This document shows, one piece after another, positions 36,064-48,000 of a stretch of 64,000 bases of DNA (its first letter is position 1; each line of letters opens with the position of its first letter). A program made the position numbers and the translations under genes. The stretch is taken from contig NC_080539.1 of assembly GCF_028640845.1 (NCBI RefSeq), positions 180,247,459-180,311,458 of the forward strand, read 5' to 3'. Below the pieces are notes generated by a model. The model worked only from the letters and a program-made list of their open reading frames with translations. It made no database searches and was not told the origin of the DNA. Origin of the DNA: Ahaetulla prasina (lineage: Eukaryota > Chordata > Lepidosauria > Squamata > Colubridae).

Positions 36064-39000
36064 CATTTTTATTATAAAGCTCTGACTTGCATTATGAGCA
36101 TAATCCATTGTGTGAAGCTCCTGCCATGCACTGGGTGAGATTGTTCTACTGTGGTCTGGGAGACAGTCAAGTAACTCTTTTTCCACAAAATTCAGTATAT
36201 GACACACTCATTTGATTTTTACAACTCAAACTAGTGGCAGTGTTCAATGATCAATATCCATAAAAGAAAATTGTAAATAAGTGACACTAGATGAGCACAT
36301 TCTGATTGAAGACTTAAATTTCACCTTAATTTTCCCGTCTGTCCTTCTCACGTCTCCAATGGTTGTACACATTGTCCAGGTTGATGTCCTCGTCTGCTTG
36401 CAGCTTTGACTTTATGCGCATCAGCTGGTCCAAATGATCCACTTCAAGACGATTTCTGGATGCTGTTTTGATCCGATTCATTAAACTAAATCCTCTTTCA
36501 CAATCCGCACTGGATGCTTGAAATGTAGCACAAATATCCACAAGCTGTGAGACGTGTTTCAGCTCCTCACATTTTAGTGTTGCAGCCACCATATCTGAAA
36601 ATGTGCTGATTGACCCTTGTTTCAGTTTTTGCCTCATTATGTACTTGAATTCAGCATATTCACCGTTACTGGCCTCCACAGAATGTGTCTGGTGGAGAAT
36701 GGCCTCATACTTCTTTGCCAATGTGGCAATGTCTGCTGCTCCGTACTCAAAACTGATGTCTGAGCTCAATGCCTCAATGTCCAATGCAGACCACTCCTTT
36801 AATTCATCCTTTGGAAAACGAGCATCCAAGTGATCGCAGAGATTATGAATAAAACAAATAATCTCACCGCCGGTATCTCTGCCATCAGCTGATGAGGCCC
36901 TCATCGCCTCTTTGACGCAGTCACTCCACTTGATATCCTTTTCCCCTGTCAAGTATTGGGAACGCAGCTTCTCAATCTTTGCTCTTGCAAAGCAGTGCCC
37001 CTCCATCACAGTCAGGTTGCGTTTTTGAAAAGAAAGACACAGGTGTGCCAGCTCGCCCAAAACATCTCCTAGAGCAGTGAGAGTAAACTTGAACTTTGAA
37101 TCAGTCAGCTTTTTGTAACAGTAATTCGCCACTGGATCTCTGTTATCACTGGATTCTCTCTTGCAGTATTCTTCCAGGACAGTGTAGTTCCTCAGAACAG
37201 CATTCACGGCTTTGTCCCGCGACAGCCACCGCACTTCGTTCAGAGGCCTGAATGACAGCGAATCCTCATCAAGAATCTTTGCTAGCTCTTCCAATTTTCC
37301 CCTCTTTACAGTGGATCTAGAGAAAGTGGAATAAACCGTTCTAAGAAAAGTTTCCACGTCACGCATCAAAGGTACACCTTTCCACGCATCATCAATGCCC
37401 AAGTCCTCTCTATGGGCTACACAGTGTTGCTCAGTTAGATGTGGTATTTGCTGCTTTAATAAAGCTGCAACTCCGTTGTGCTTTCCTATCATTACTGAGG
37501 CACCGTCGGAGGTCAGCATCACCATTCTCTTCATGTCTAGTTTATGATTGGTGTAAAACTGAGTTATTGCCTGCATAATATCCCGAGCGGTGCATGCCGT
37601 CAGCTGGACGATGCCGCCAAATACAGTTTTATGGTTGACGTTGTTTTCCTCTCTGTATTTAATATACAGGACTAGCATTTTGTGCACTGTTATGTCTGTG
37701 CTCTCATCTACGATCAGGGTGTGCCAAGGTGCATTTTTAACTTTACACATCGTCTCATTCTGCACTATTTGATTGATGGAATTCACAAACTCAAAGGCAT
37801 AATTTTTGCTTCGCCAGCTTTCTGGAATACTCACGTACTTTGCCATTTGATCGTGAATTTGTTGAACCGACAGCATAGAGGCATTCATGTTGATGGCTAG
37901 GAGAATATCGTCGATGAGAACTTTAACTTGCTTGGGGTTGGATTTCTTTACGAGTGACAGCTCGTTCCTCTTCTCTCGATCTTTGGTGCTCTCCCTCAAC
38001 AATGTACCGATCCCCATTCCCATCTTGCATCTTCTTACAATTCCCACCGCTTTCAAATGACTTTTGTGCTGAATGTGACGCTTGAGGTAGTCCAGCTTCC
38101 ATTCTGTCCACATTTTCCCCTCCGAAAACTCGCTTGCTATTTTGGCTTCGCAACATGTTTTGCAGAGCAGACCTTTCTCGCTCGAAAAAGAAAAAATCTC
38201 ACCCAGTTTCACAGTTTTTTCTTCCATTTGCACATACTCCGACAGCCATTCCATCTTAAAAGAATTGCATTTCTTTTTTACTTTGGCTTGGTGCGGGGAT
38301 GTGCCACTGCCCGTTCGTTTTGCCATTATTACAAGGGGTTAGCATAAACAGCACTTAGCATTATTAGCGAGTCTTCACTCCACATTGGCCACATCGGCTA
38401 GCTAAAACACGCCACAAATGGACGCCTGTCAATGACGTTGATTAGCTGCGCAGCACAGATTCGGCTACCTAAAACACGCCACAAATGGATGCCTGTCAAT
38501 GACGTTGATTAGCTGCGCAGCACAGATTCGGCTACCTAAAACACGCCACAAATGGACGCCTGTCAATGACGTTGATTAGCTGCGCAGCACAGATTCGGCT
38601 ACCTAAAACACGCCACAAATGGATGCCTGTCAATGACGTTGATTAGCTGCACAGCACAGATTCGGCTACCTAAAACACGCCACAAATGGACGCCTGTCAA
38701 TGACGTTGATTAGCTGCGCAGCACAGATTCGGCTAGCTAAAACACGCCACAAATGGACGCCTTTCAAATGACGTTGATTAGCTGTGCAGCACAGATTTTC
38801 TGTGCGCGGAGACCGTGTCAGCAGTGCACATTTGCGCACGCGCGCAGCTTAGAGGGAACAGTAACTGCTAGCGAAAAAATCTGTTTGGACTTGGGGCAGG
38901 GTTGAGGCTAAGGCATTTGAAGGCGTTAAGAATCTCTTATCTAGCGATAGCCTTCTAATTCAGTACAATGGGACGTTGCCATTAGTACTAGTTTGTGATG

Positions 39001-42000
39001 CATCACCCTACGGGGTAGGGGCTGTCCTCAGCCACAGGTTACCGAACGGTTCAGAAGCCCCTATCGCATATTTTTCCCGCACAATGTCCGTAGCGGAAAG
39101 GAACTATAGCCAACTAGACCGGGAAGCCCTGGCTATAGTTTCTGGGGTTAAAAAATTCCACGAGTACCTGTTTGGGCGGCAATTTGAAATAGTAACAGAC
39201 CACAGACCTTTATTGGGACTCTTGGCAGGGGACCGTCTAACACCGGTTGCATTATCACCCAGGCTGACCAGTTGGACTATTTTCCTGGCAGTATATTCGT
39301 ACAAACTGTCTCACCGACCGGGCAAAGATTTGGGACATGCGGACGCTTTAAGTAGATGCCCGTTGCCAGAGACTATCGAAGACCCGACCCCAGGGACGCC
39401 CATCTTGTTAATTGACTCCTTGGACTCTGGCCCAGTCACATCTACAGAAGTGACTAGGGGATCTTACAAAGACATTGTCGTGAGAACTGTGATCGGTTGG
39501 GTGCAGAGGTGATGGCCCACTGCACTGGGGAATCATTTCAAAGAGTTTACAAAAAAGCATTCGGAACTGTCGGTACAAGGGGGTTGTCTGTTATGGGGGG
39601 ATAGGGTGGTTATTCCGGAGAAATTACGAGGGCATGTGTTGGAACTATTGCATGTGGGCCACCCGGGGATTGTGAGGATGAAGAGCCTAGCGAGAAGTTA
39701 CGTGTGGTGGCCACAAATGGATAAAGACATTAGCGACCGGGTAGGGAAATGCCAAGCATGTCAAGAATCAAGGCCACTACCCCCAACAGCCACCATAAGG
39801 GATTGGGAGAAACACCAGGGTCCTTGGTCCAGGATCCATATAGATTTTGCCGGGCCATTCCATGGGCAGACCTTCTTAATTGTGGTAGATGCCTACTCGA
39901 AGTGGTTAGAAATTTTACTCATGAAAACCACAGCAGCGGAAGCTGTAATCACAGTATTGAGGCATCTATTTGTGACACACGGGTTGCCCAACACTCTAGT
40001 GTCCAATAATGGCCCACAATTCACGGCCACCCAGTTTGAGGGGTACTTGGCAGAAGAGGGCATCCGACATGTCCTCTCGGTGCCTTTCCACCCGGCGACG
40101 AACAGACTTGCAGAACGTTTCGTACGCAGTGCCAAGGAAGCGCTATCTAGAATTAGCCCAGGAGATTGGCAATCCAAAATTGATACCTTCCTGGCAGTCC
40201 AACATAGAACTCCCTGTGTGACCACCGGCTGCAGCCCATCGGAGTTACTAATGGGTAGAAGACTCCGGTGCCCCCTAGATCGGTTAAACCCAACATACTC
40301 CCCTGATGGGTACCAAAACACAAAGGGAAGAACCAGAACAATGACAACAGGTGACCCGGTATGGGCACATAAATATAGTGAGGGCCCAGCGTGGCTAAAG
40401 GGAACAATTGTAGGAGTGACGGGCCCAAAGTCATACATAGTGGACATGGGGGACGGCCGAGTGTGGAGACGCCACATAGATCAATTACGAAAAAGAATAC
40501 AAATCAATCCAGAAACCAAACAGCCAGACCCTGACTACCCAATATTTGAACCAACAGCTAACTCAACCCCGAGGCGATTGGAGGACTTAGCTGAGTCTGA
40601 AGAAGTCCAGCGACGCCAACCGGCTCCTCCAGAGGACAGCAGGGACCACTCTGCCAATAATCCAGGGCCGGAGGGCCCAGAGGAGGAGCTGGGAGGAACA
40701 AACAGTCCCTCCGACCAGCTCGACTCACTCCCAGGGAATGAATTGCGCAGGTCAGAAAGAGTTAGGAGACGCCCTGTCTACGTGGAAAAATAACATGCAA
40801 ATGTTATGCAAAAAACTATGGTACAATGTGTTCTGGGAGGGGAGGAGTGTAATGTATTTGAATTTCAGGAGGGAAATTTGGGCGGGAAATTGCACGTTGC
40901 TGATTGGCTGATGCCTCAGCCAAAATACTATTTAAAGAGGGGTTTTGCCTGTTGGTTGTTGCTGGGATCACAATAAACCAAAGAGCTGTTGTCACTTGTA
41001 TTGTCTCCTGCCTCTTCATTGCCCGAACTTAACAGTCTGGGCCCGGCGCTTTTCCATTTTTTTTGTTTTTTAAGTGCTTGCATTAATTCCATCATTGTTA
41101 TATTTCCTTCCAACATCATTTCAGTATCTTTGGAGATCTGAGATAAGTTTTCTTTCTGTAGATAATGTTTAACATTTCCCTCATCAATGTTCTCCTGCTC
41201 ATATAGTTCCCTATAATAATCTTGCATAATTTTTTTCTTCTCTTCATTCCCATATTTAATCTGACCTTGGTTGTCCGTTAATTATAATATTCTCTGGGAT
41301 TCTTTCTTTATAGGCTAACCATATTCTTTATATATTTCTTTATATACTTTATATATTTCTTTATAGGCTAACCATTTATAGGCTAACCATCTACCCAGTT
41401 TATTAGCATTTTCAAAACAGTTCTGTTTTACCCCTCTGATTATTTTGTGCTAATTCTTCTTTTTTGATTAGAGCCATTTTATGTTTAATTAAATCCATTT
41501 TCATTTTAACATCTTTTTCCTTTGGAGATTTTTGTAAATCTTGCTCTAATTTCTTGTGGCTATTTTCTAATGTTTTAAGGGCTTGTCTTTTCTTGGAATT
41601 TCTTACCCTTACATAGTCTATCATCAAGCCTCTTGCATAGGCCTTCATTGTATCCCAGCGGTTTTGAGCTGATGTGTCCTCTTTTTTATTTTCCTTGAAA
41701 TTTTTTGTACAAATTCTTTATCTTTTAAAACCATAGTGTTTAAAGTCCATCTACATCTTCTCCTTTGTCCTTTCCATATCGTTGTCATGGGGTTATGGTC
41801 TACCCAGGTATTGGCTTCTATGTCAATCTTTTCTATATAAGAGGTCAATTCCATTGTCATCCATATCATATCTATTCTGGACCAAAATAAATGTATATTT
41901 GAGTAGAAAGTATATTGTATATTTTCCTGATTTCTTTCTCTCCATGCATCTTTTAAATTTATTTCCTCTACCATTTTAAAAAAAGATTTCAGAAGGATCT

Positions 42001-45000
42001 TTCTATTTTGCTTTGTTGCTTTTTGTGTTTTATTGTCCAATTTGCCATTAACTACACCATTAAAATCGCCCAAAATGCAGATATTCTCATAGTCCAGTTC
42101 AACAATATTCTTATGTAGTTTCCTGTAGAAGTCTTCTTGGTTATCATTAGGAGCATATAGTGCTACTAGAAGTATTTTTATATTGTTGTCCATTATTTCC
42201 AACATCAAAATTCTGCCATTCTCATCTGAATGTATTAGCTTTGCCCTAATTGTGTCTCTTATGTATAAAGCTATTCCTCTTTTCTTGCATTGTGGTACTG
42301 AGGTAAATACTTTCCCCAATTTTAGCTGTATTAATAATTGTTCATGTTATTTTTTAATATGTACTTCTTGCAAGCAACTTATGTCCAATTTTAATTTCTC
42401 TAATTTGTGAAACGTTTTCCTTCTCTTAATAGCTGAATTAAGTCCATTTATGTTTATTGTTATCCATTTTCTCCTTCCATTTTCATACTTTATAATTAAG
42501 ATTTATCGTTGTTGTCTATCTTGGTTCACATTGTGGCTTAACTTCTACCTTACCACCCACAGCACCTTCTTCTTTTTCAATCATCACCAATAGCTCCGAC
42601 TCCTGCAGCTCAATCAATGTGACTTCTCCACGTGTATCCATTTCTTTTTCTTTAAAGAATTCTGCGTAAAAGTCTTTGGCTTTATCTATTGAATCTATTC
42701 TGTATTTTTGCTGTTGCCATGTAAACACCAGGCCCTCTGGTGCCAGCCATCTATAATTAACACCTTTCTGTAATAAAATTTTGGTCAAAAAGTGGTATTT
42801 TCTTCTCATCTCTCTCACTCTTCTTGGAACTTGCTTCAATACTACAATTTCTTTGTCTGTATTTCAACGTTTTGTCTCTTGCTATTTGTAATATTTGTGC
42901 TTTAATTGATTTTTTGGTGAATCTTATATGAACTTCTCTTGAGAGATTATGTCTTGTTGTATATCTTGTATGCACCCTAAAAATCTTGTCAATACCTTCA
43001 ATCATCTTTTCCTTACTGATTTGTAAACCTTCGGCCAAGATTTCTACCATTTTGTCTGCCAAGTTCTCTCCCTTCTCCTCCTCTATATTCTGAAACCTGA
43101 GAAAGAATTCTGCTCTATCCATCTACCAGCCCAATGATCCACTTTTGTCTCTTTCAACCTCCTCCAATCTGCTATCAATATTTCTAATTTTTTTATCTCT
43201 TTCTCTTCTCTTTCCTCAACTTTTTGAAGTCTGTCCTCATATTTTTTCATCATTTGTTGTATATCTTCCACCTTTTCATCCATTTTCTCTGTTCTTTGAT
43301 TAATTTATTCTGCTTCTTCTTGTAGCTTTTGGATTCCTTGCCAAATAACCTGTAGGGTAATCTCTTTGTCCTTTTCCTTGTCTTTTTCCTGTTGAAGCAT
43401 CAATTGTATTGACCTTTGACAATGGAGAAGAGGAGGGTGTTGATGTGGCCGATACTTATTTATTTATTTATTTATTTTTATTTATTTTTTATTTATTTAT
43501 TTTTCGTATTTTTATACCGCCCTATCTCCCTAGGGACTCAGGGTGGTTCACAGCCAAATAAAAATATACATATAAATACAAAATAAAACATCAGTTAAAA
43601 AACTTATTACAAATGGCTGAATAATTAAAAATAACAATATACATAATAAAGCCCATTTAAAACCAATTTAAATTTTAAAATCTAGTTCAGTCCTGAGCAG
43701 ATAAATAGATGTGTTTTAAGCTCGCAGCGGAAGGTTCGGAGGTCAGGAAGTTGACGAAGTCCTGGGGGAAGTTTGTTCCAGAGGGTGGAAGCTCCCACAG
43801 AGAAGACCCTTCCCCTGGGCGTCGCCAGTCGGCACTGCCTAGCTGACGGCACCCTGAGGAGTCCCTCTCTGTGAGAGCGCACGCGTCGGTGAGAGGTATT
43901 CGGTAGCAGCAGGCGGTCCCGTAAATAACCCAGCCCTATGCCATGAAGCGCTTTGAAGATAGTTACCAGAACCTTGAAGCGCACCCGGAAGGCCACAGGT
44001 AGCCAGTGCAGTCTGCGCAGGAGGGGTGTCACATGGGAGCCACGAGGGGCTCCCTCTATCACCCGCGCAGCCGCATTCTGAACTAACTGGAGCCTCCGGG
44101 TGCTCCTCAAGGAGATACGAATGCTGTTCCTTTTCTACTCATTGTAGTGTGTAGAAAAGAGAAAGGCAAAAATCAAAGTGACAGCCACAGGACACAAAAA
44201 GAAAAAAGCACCTCAAAAGTAATACAAAGAATTTCTTCAGACTCTTGTATGTCTTAATCCAAGTGTTTCAGTTGATCCCAAAAGAAGAGAAGAAAAATAA
44301 AAAGAAAAGAAAAAAAGAGGCATCAAAAAAGAAAAAGAAGGAAAAATAGAAGAAAATTAAAAGATATAATGTTTTATGTTAATAATCAGCAAGGAGGGAG
44401 CAGAGGCAGAACAAAGAAAAATTAAAAAAAATTAAAAAAGGTATTCTTATGAATTCTCCAATAGTTATCTGCAGCTCTCTTTCCAGAGTCACAACAGCTT
44501 TCTCTAAAATAGAAAAAAGCCTTTTTTCTTCCTTTCCCTTACAGGTTACTTTAGTTGATAGTACCCAGCAGAGCACCTGAATAAACAAAACTTTTAGGAT
44601 TATTTTAAAACAGTTTTTAAAGAAAGAGTCTCTTACCCCACCAGCACACTTCTTTCAGTTCTTCTGTTCCGGAGCTGTCCCAACTTCAGCAGCCATTAAA
44701 GCTGGAACTTCCAGTCAAAAAAAAGGGCTTCTCTTGGATCAATCAGGGACTTTGCAGTGTCCCTGAGATCCTCAGGAGGTGCCCTCAATGATCACTGTCT
44801 CTTCAGGACAATGAGGTCCAGAAACGGACCGTCCTGGCAGGAAAACATCGACTGAGAACCTGGAGCTTCAGGTCGCCTGTCATTTCATCACAATGTCAGC
44901 TCCGCCCTCCCAACTAAAACTTTTCTTGTGCCACTGTGACTTTGTCCCTCAGTGCCAATGGAGGTAATTTAAGAATAAAAAGCTTTGTCAATATTGTATC

Positions 45001-48000
45001 GAGCCCCTAAGCCTCACATGCTACTCACCACTGTGTTTCATTCTGCATATTGGCAAATTTGGGGGTGGGGGATGGGTATTTGAGGAATTCCATAGGAAGG
45101 ATTTCTGCCTGTCTCTCTCCTCATATACATTTTATTTCATTTATTTTTATTTATTTATTTTGTCACAACAATATATGTAGGTATCATACAAAAAGATTAT
45201 ATAGTATATAAACACTTATATGATTAAATATAAGGAGGTATAAGCATATATATATATATAGGAAGAAAAAAAGAAAAACAATAGGACAGGAACGATAGGC
45301 ACGTTTGTGTGCTTATGCACGCCCCTTATGGTCCTCTTAGGAATGGGGTGAGGTCAATAGTAGAAAGTTTTTGGTTAAAGCTTTTAGGATTATGAGAAGA
45401 GACCACAGAGTCAGGTAAAGTATTCCAAGCACTGATGATTCTGTTACAGAAGTCATATTTTCTGCAATCTAGATTAAAGCGGTTGACATTAAGTTTAAAT
45501 CTATTAGTTGCTCTAGTATTATTGCAATTAAAGCTGAAGTAGTCTTTGACAGGAAGGACATTACAATAGATGATTCTGTGAGTTAAACTTAGGTCTTGTC
45601 GAAGGCGACGGAGTTCCAAGTTTTCTAAGCCTAGGATTTCAAGTCTGGTGGGATAAGGTATTTTATTGTTTTTATATACATGGTTATACAAACCTTTTCT
45701 TTGTACAATGTTTTGCCAGTGTCTCTCAGACATTAAGGCTCTTTTGACCAGATAATACTGGTGAATTTCTGCATCCTTAAAAGATCCTTAAATTTGATTT
45801 TAAGTTTTTAAAATGTATGATGTTTGGACTATGCAGCAAAAAAGTATTTGTTATATGAATTTTTGAAAAATAATAAAGTGTTAAACACCAGACGATTTGG
45901 AATCATAGTTTTGAATCATTTAGAAGATATTTGCATATGGAACAATGATAATTACTTTCTTTTTCTTTTTTTTGATAAGGTGATGCTGAAGGCTGGATAC
46001 CAAAAGCATATGATAAAGAAAATGGAGCAGAAATCTTTAACACAAACTTTGAAATACCTTTCAGCCAAGTTCCTGGATGAAACACTTGATCAAATTGATA
46101 GAACATATTTTAATGAAGTTGTAAAGCAAGAGTGAGCAAAGGAGGATAAAATTATATTTCACTATCTTACCCATTTTCTCTTCAGGTATTGTTTTTGCTC
46201 GTGGTGATCACTGGAAAGTGATGCGACGGTTTACATTATCCACATTACGGGATTATGGAATGGGCAAGAGGACCATTGAGGACAAAATCACAGAAGAGTG
46301 CAATGTCTTAACAAAGACAATGGAGACTTATGCAGGTGGGTCAGTATGCTGTACTGGAGCATCTCCTGGGATAGATGTAGAATGGTAAATCATTTGTGCA
46401 GATTATATCAAATGACCAAGGAGTGTGTTGGGAAGTACCTTCTCTCAAATAATTCTTAAACTCATTGTTTTTCCCCTATAAATATGCTTCCTTGTCTAAT
46501 TTATGATAAGTATATTTACAGAAATGTGACTTATGGATCCCAAAGTGGTTCCAGAGAACTTGAATTGTTAATTCAGTGTAATACAACAGTCTCTCATCAA
46601 TCACTTCTAGACTTATTCTTCTTTAGAGACTCCACTAAATCCTCTATTTAGAGTGGGTTGCAAGTCCTTCATCTAAGCATGACAATGTGTTGTAAACTGG
46701 AGTTCTTGCTCCTCCCTGCTTTCGGTCAAGCCATTTGATCTTTAAAACTTTAAAACAATAATTTAATGAGGATGCATTGCAATAACTTTGCTAAACATTT
46801 TATCTCAAGGATAACAGTTGCAAAGAAAACATCACTGATGTATGGCCAGATATTATAGCTCTGATTCTGGGAAAATGAATTACCATTGAAATACTTTTTT
46901 CATATTTTTAATATAAATACTTCCAATGTTATCAGCACTAGCTATGGCTTTCTGTGAGCAATGCTCCCTTTATATAAGCTGATTTTGAGTATAAATGCAG
47001 TAGAAAACAGATTTCATCCTGGTTTTATTTACAATTTTTTTAATCTATTGTTTTTGTCCAGCAAAACCTTTTGACGTCACAAGAATTCTCTCTGCTGCTG
47101 TTGCCAACATCATAGTTTCTATTCTACTTGGGAAACGCTATGAATATGAAGATGCCACATTTTTACAACTACTGAAGATAATTAGGGAAAATAGTCAGCT
47201 TGTGGGAAGCCCTGCTGTGTTGGTAATCTAATTTCATATTTGGCAAAGCATGTTGCTTCTCATAGCATTGTTTTGATAAAAATCTTTGAGATTTCCATTT
47301 GAAAAATTCAAAATGTTCAACTTCCATTATATGATTTTTTCTTTATCATTCTTTTAGCTATATAATTTGTTTCCCAAGTTGGGGTTCCTTTTGGGTGCTC
47401 GTAAAACAATAATGAAGAATCTAAAGGAGCTCCATGATTTCATACGGACCACCTTCATAGAATATCTCCAAGATCTTGATGACAATGACCAGAGGAATTT
47501 TATTGAATCATTTCTTGTTCGGCAAAAACAGGTAAGGGATTATTTTACCCATATGTGTTATTACCAATTTTTTTAAAAAAAATTTAAAAATGAGTTTCCA
47601 TATATACTGTCTGTAGGCTGGTTAGGAGCTTTCTTTCAGAAATACAGAAAAAACAAATTTCCAAAGCAGTTTTAATCATTCCCTCTTCATTACTTTATTT
47701 CAGAATCTGCAACTACTTAAAACTACACCCAGATTGATTTCTCTCTCCATTAAAAATGCCCTAAATATTTATTTATTTTTTACATTTATACCCCGCCCTT
47801 CTCCGAAGACTCAGGGCGGCTTACAGTGTATAAGGCAATAGTCTCATTCTATTTGTATATTTTTACAAAGTCAACTTATTGCCCCCCCAACAATCTGGGT
47901 CCTCATTTTACCTACCTTATAAAGGATGGAAGGCTGAGTCAACAGCCTTTTGATCCTTTTCTGTAGGAGTGGGTCCAAGTGGGGATGGGAATGGGTGAAC

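Larger units (their letters stand above)
34842..38863 (-). mobile_element. hAT DNA transposon, 4.0 kb, with intact transposase frame
   Basis: The ends are inverted repeats containing TGTTCCCTCTAA (left 34845-34856, right as its reverse complement 38849-38860). A perfect 8-bp target duplication ACTGCTAG flanks it (34834-34841, 38864-38871). The transposase lies on the minus strand. A 67-bp tandem repeat lies upstream of it, and a CR1/L2 fragment is inserted downstream. The element splits the Gypsy pol gene, so it is younger than the Gypsy insertion. Confidence 0.93.
32437..41034 (+). mobile_element. Ty3/Gypsy LTR retrotransposon, interrupted by a hAT element
   Basis: The element spans 8598 bp including a 4022-bp hAT insertion, so its own length is about 4.57 kb. 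The order is LTR, gag with zinc knuckles, protease, reverse transcriptase, (hAT), RNase H, integrase, LTR, which is the Ty3/Gypsy order. It sits in the reverse transcriptase region of the host L1 in opposite orientation. Near-identical LTRs mean a fairly recent insertion, but stops are present in every major coding block. Confidence 0.93.
24766..44911 (-). mobile_element. Full-length L1 LINE carrying nested insertions
   Basis: The insert in intron 2 of P450 gene 1 is flanked by a 16-bp direct repeat AACTAAAACYTTTCTT (24750-24765 and 44912-44927, one mismatch); gene 2 intron 2 has this site once (about 60272-60287). The L1 3' end is at the left (T-rich) and the 5' end at the right, where the minus strand begins GGGAGGGCGGAGC, like a true L1 5' UTR start. 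Subtracting the inserted elements leaves roughly 5.9 kb, a full-length L1. L1 pieces are 24766-25083, 30067-32431, 41040-43450 and 44114-44911. Confidence 0.88.

Noticed and set aside
36326..38326. Domesticated host gene of ZBED type
   Set aside because: Matched inverted ends, an 8-bp target duplication and location inside a Gypsy pol gene identify it as a transposon copy.
38395..38797. CRISPR-like regular repeats
   Set aside because: The 67-bp units are contiguous without unique spacers and lie inside a eukaryotic hAT transposon.
45824..46135. 103-codon frame just before P450 exon 3
   Set aside because: It has no similarity to any P450 exon and no splice logic; exon 3 starts at 46186 after TTCAG.
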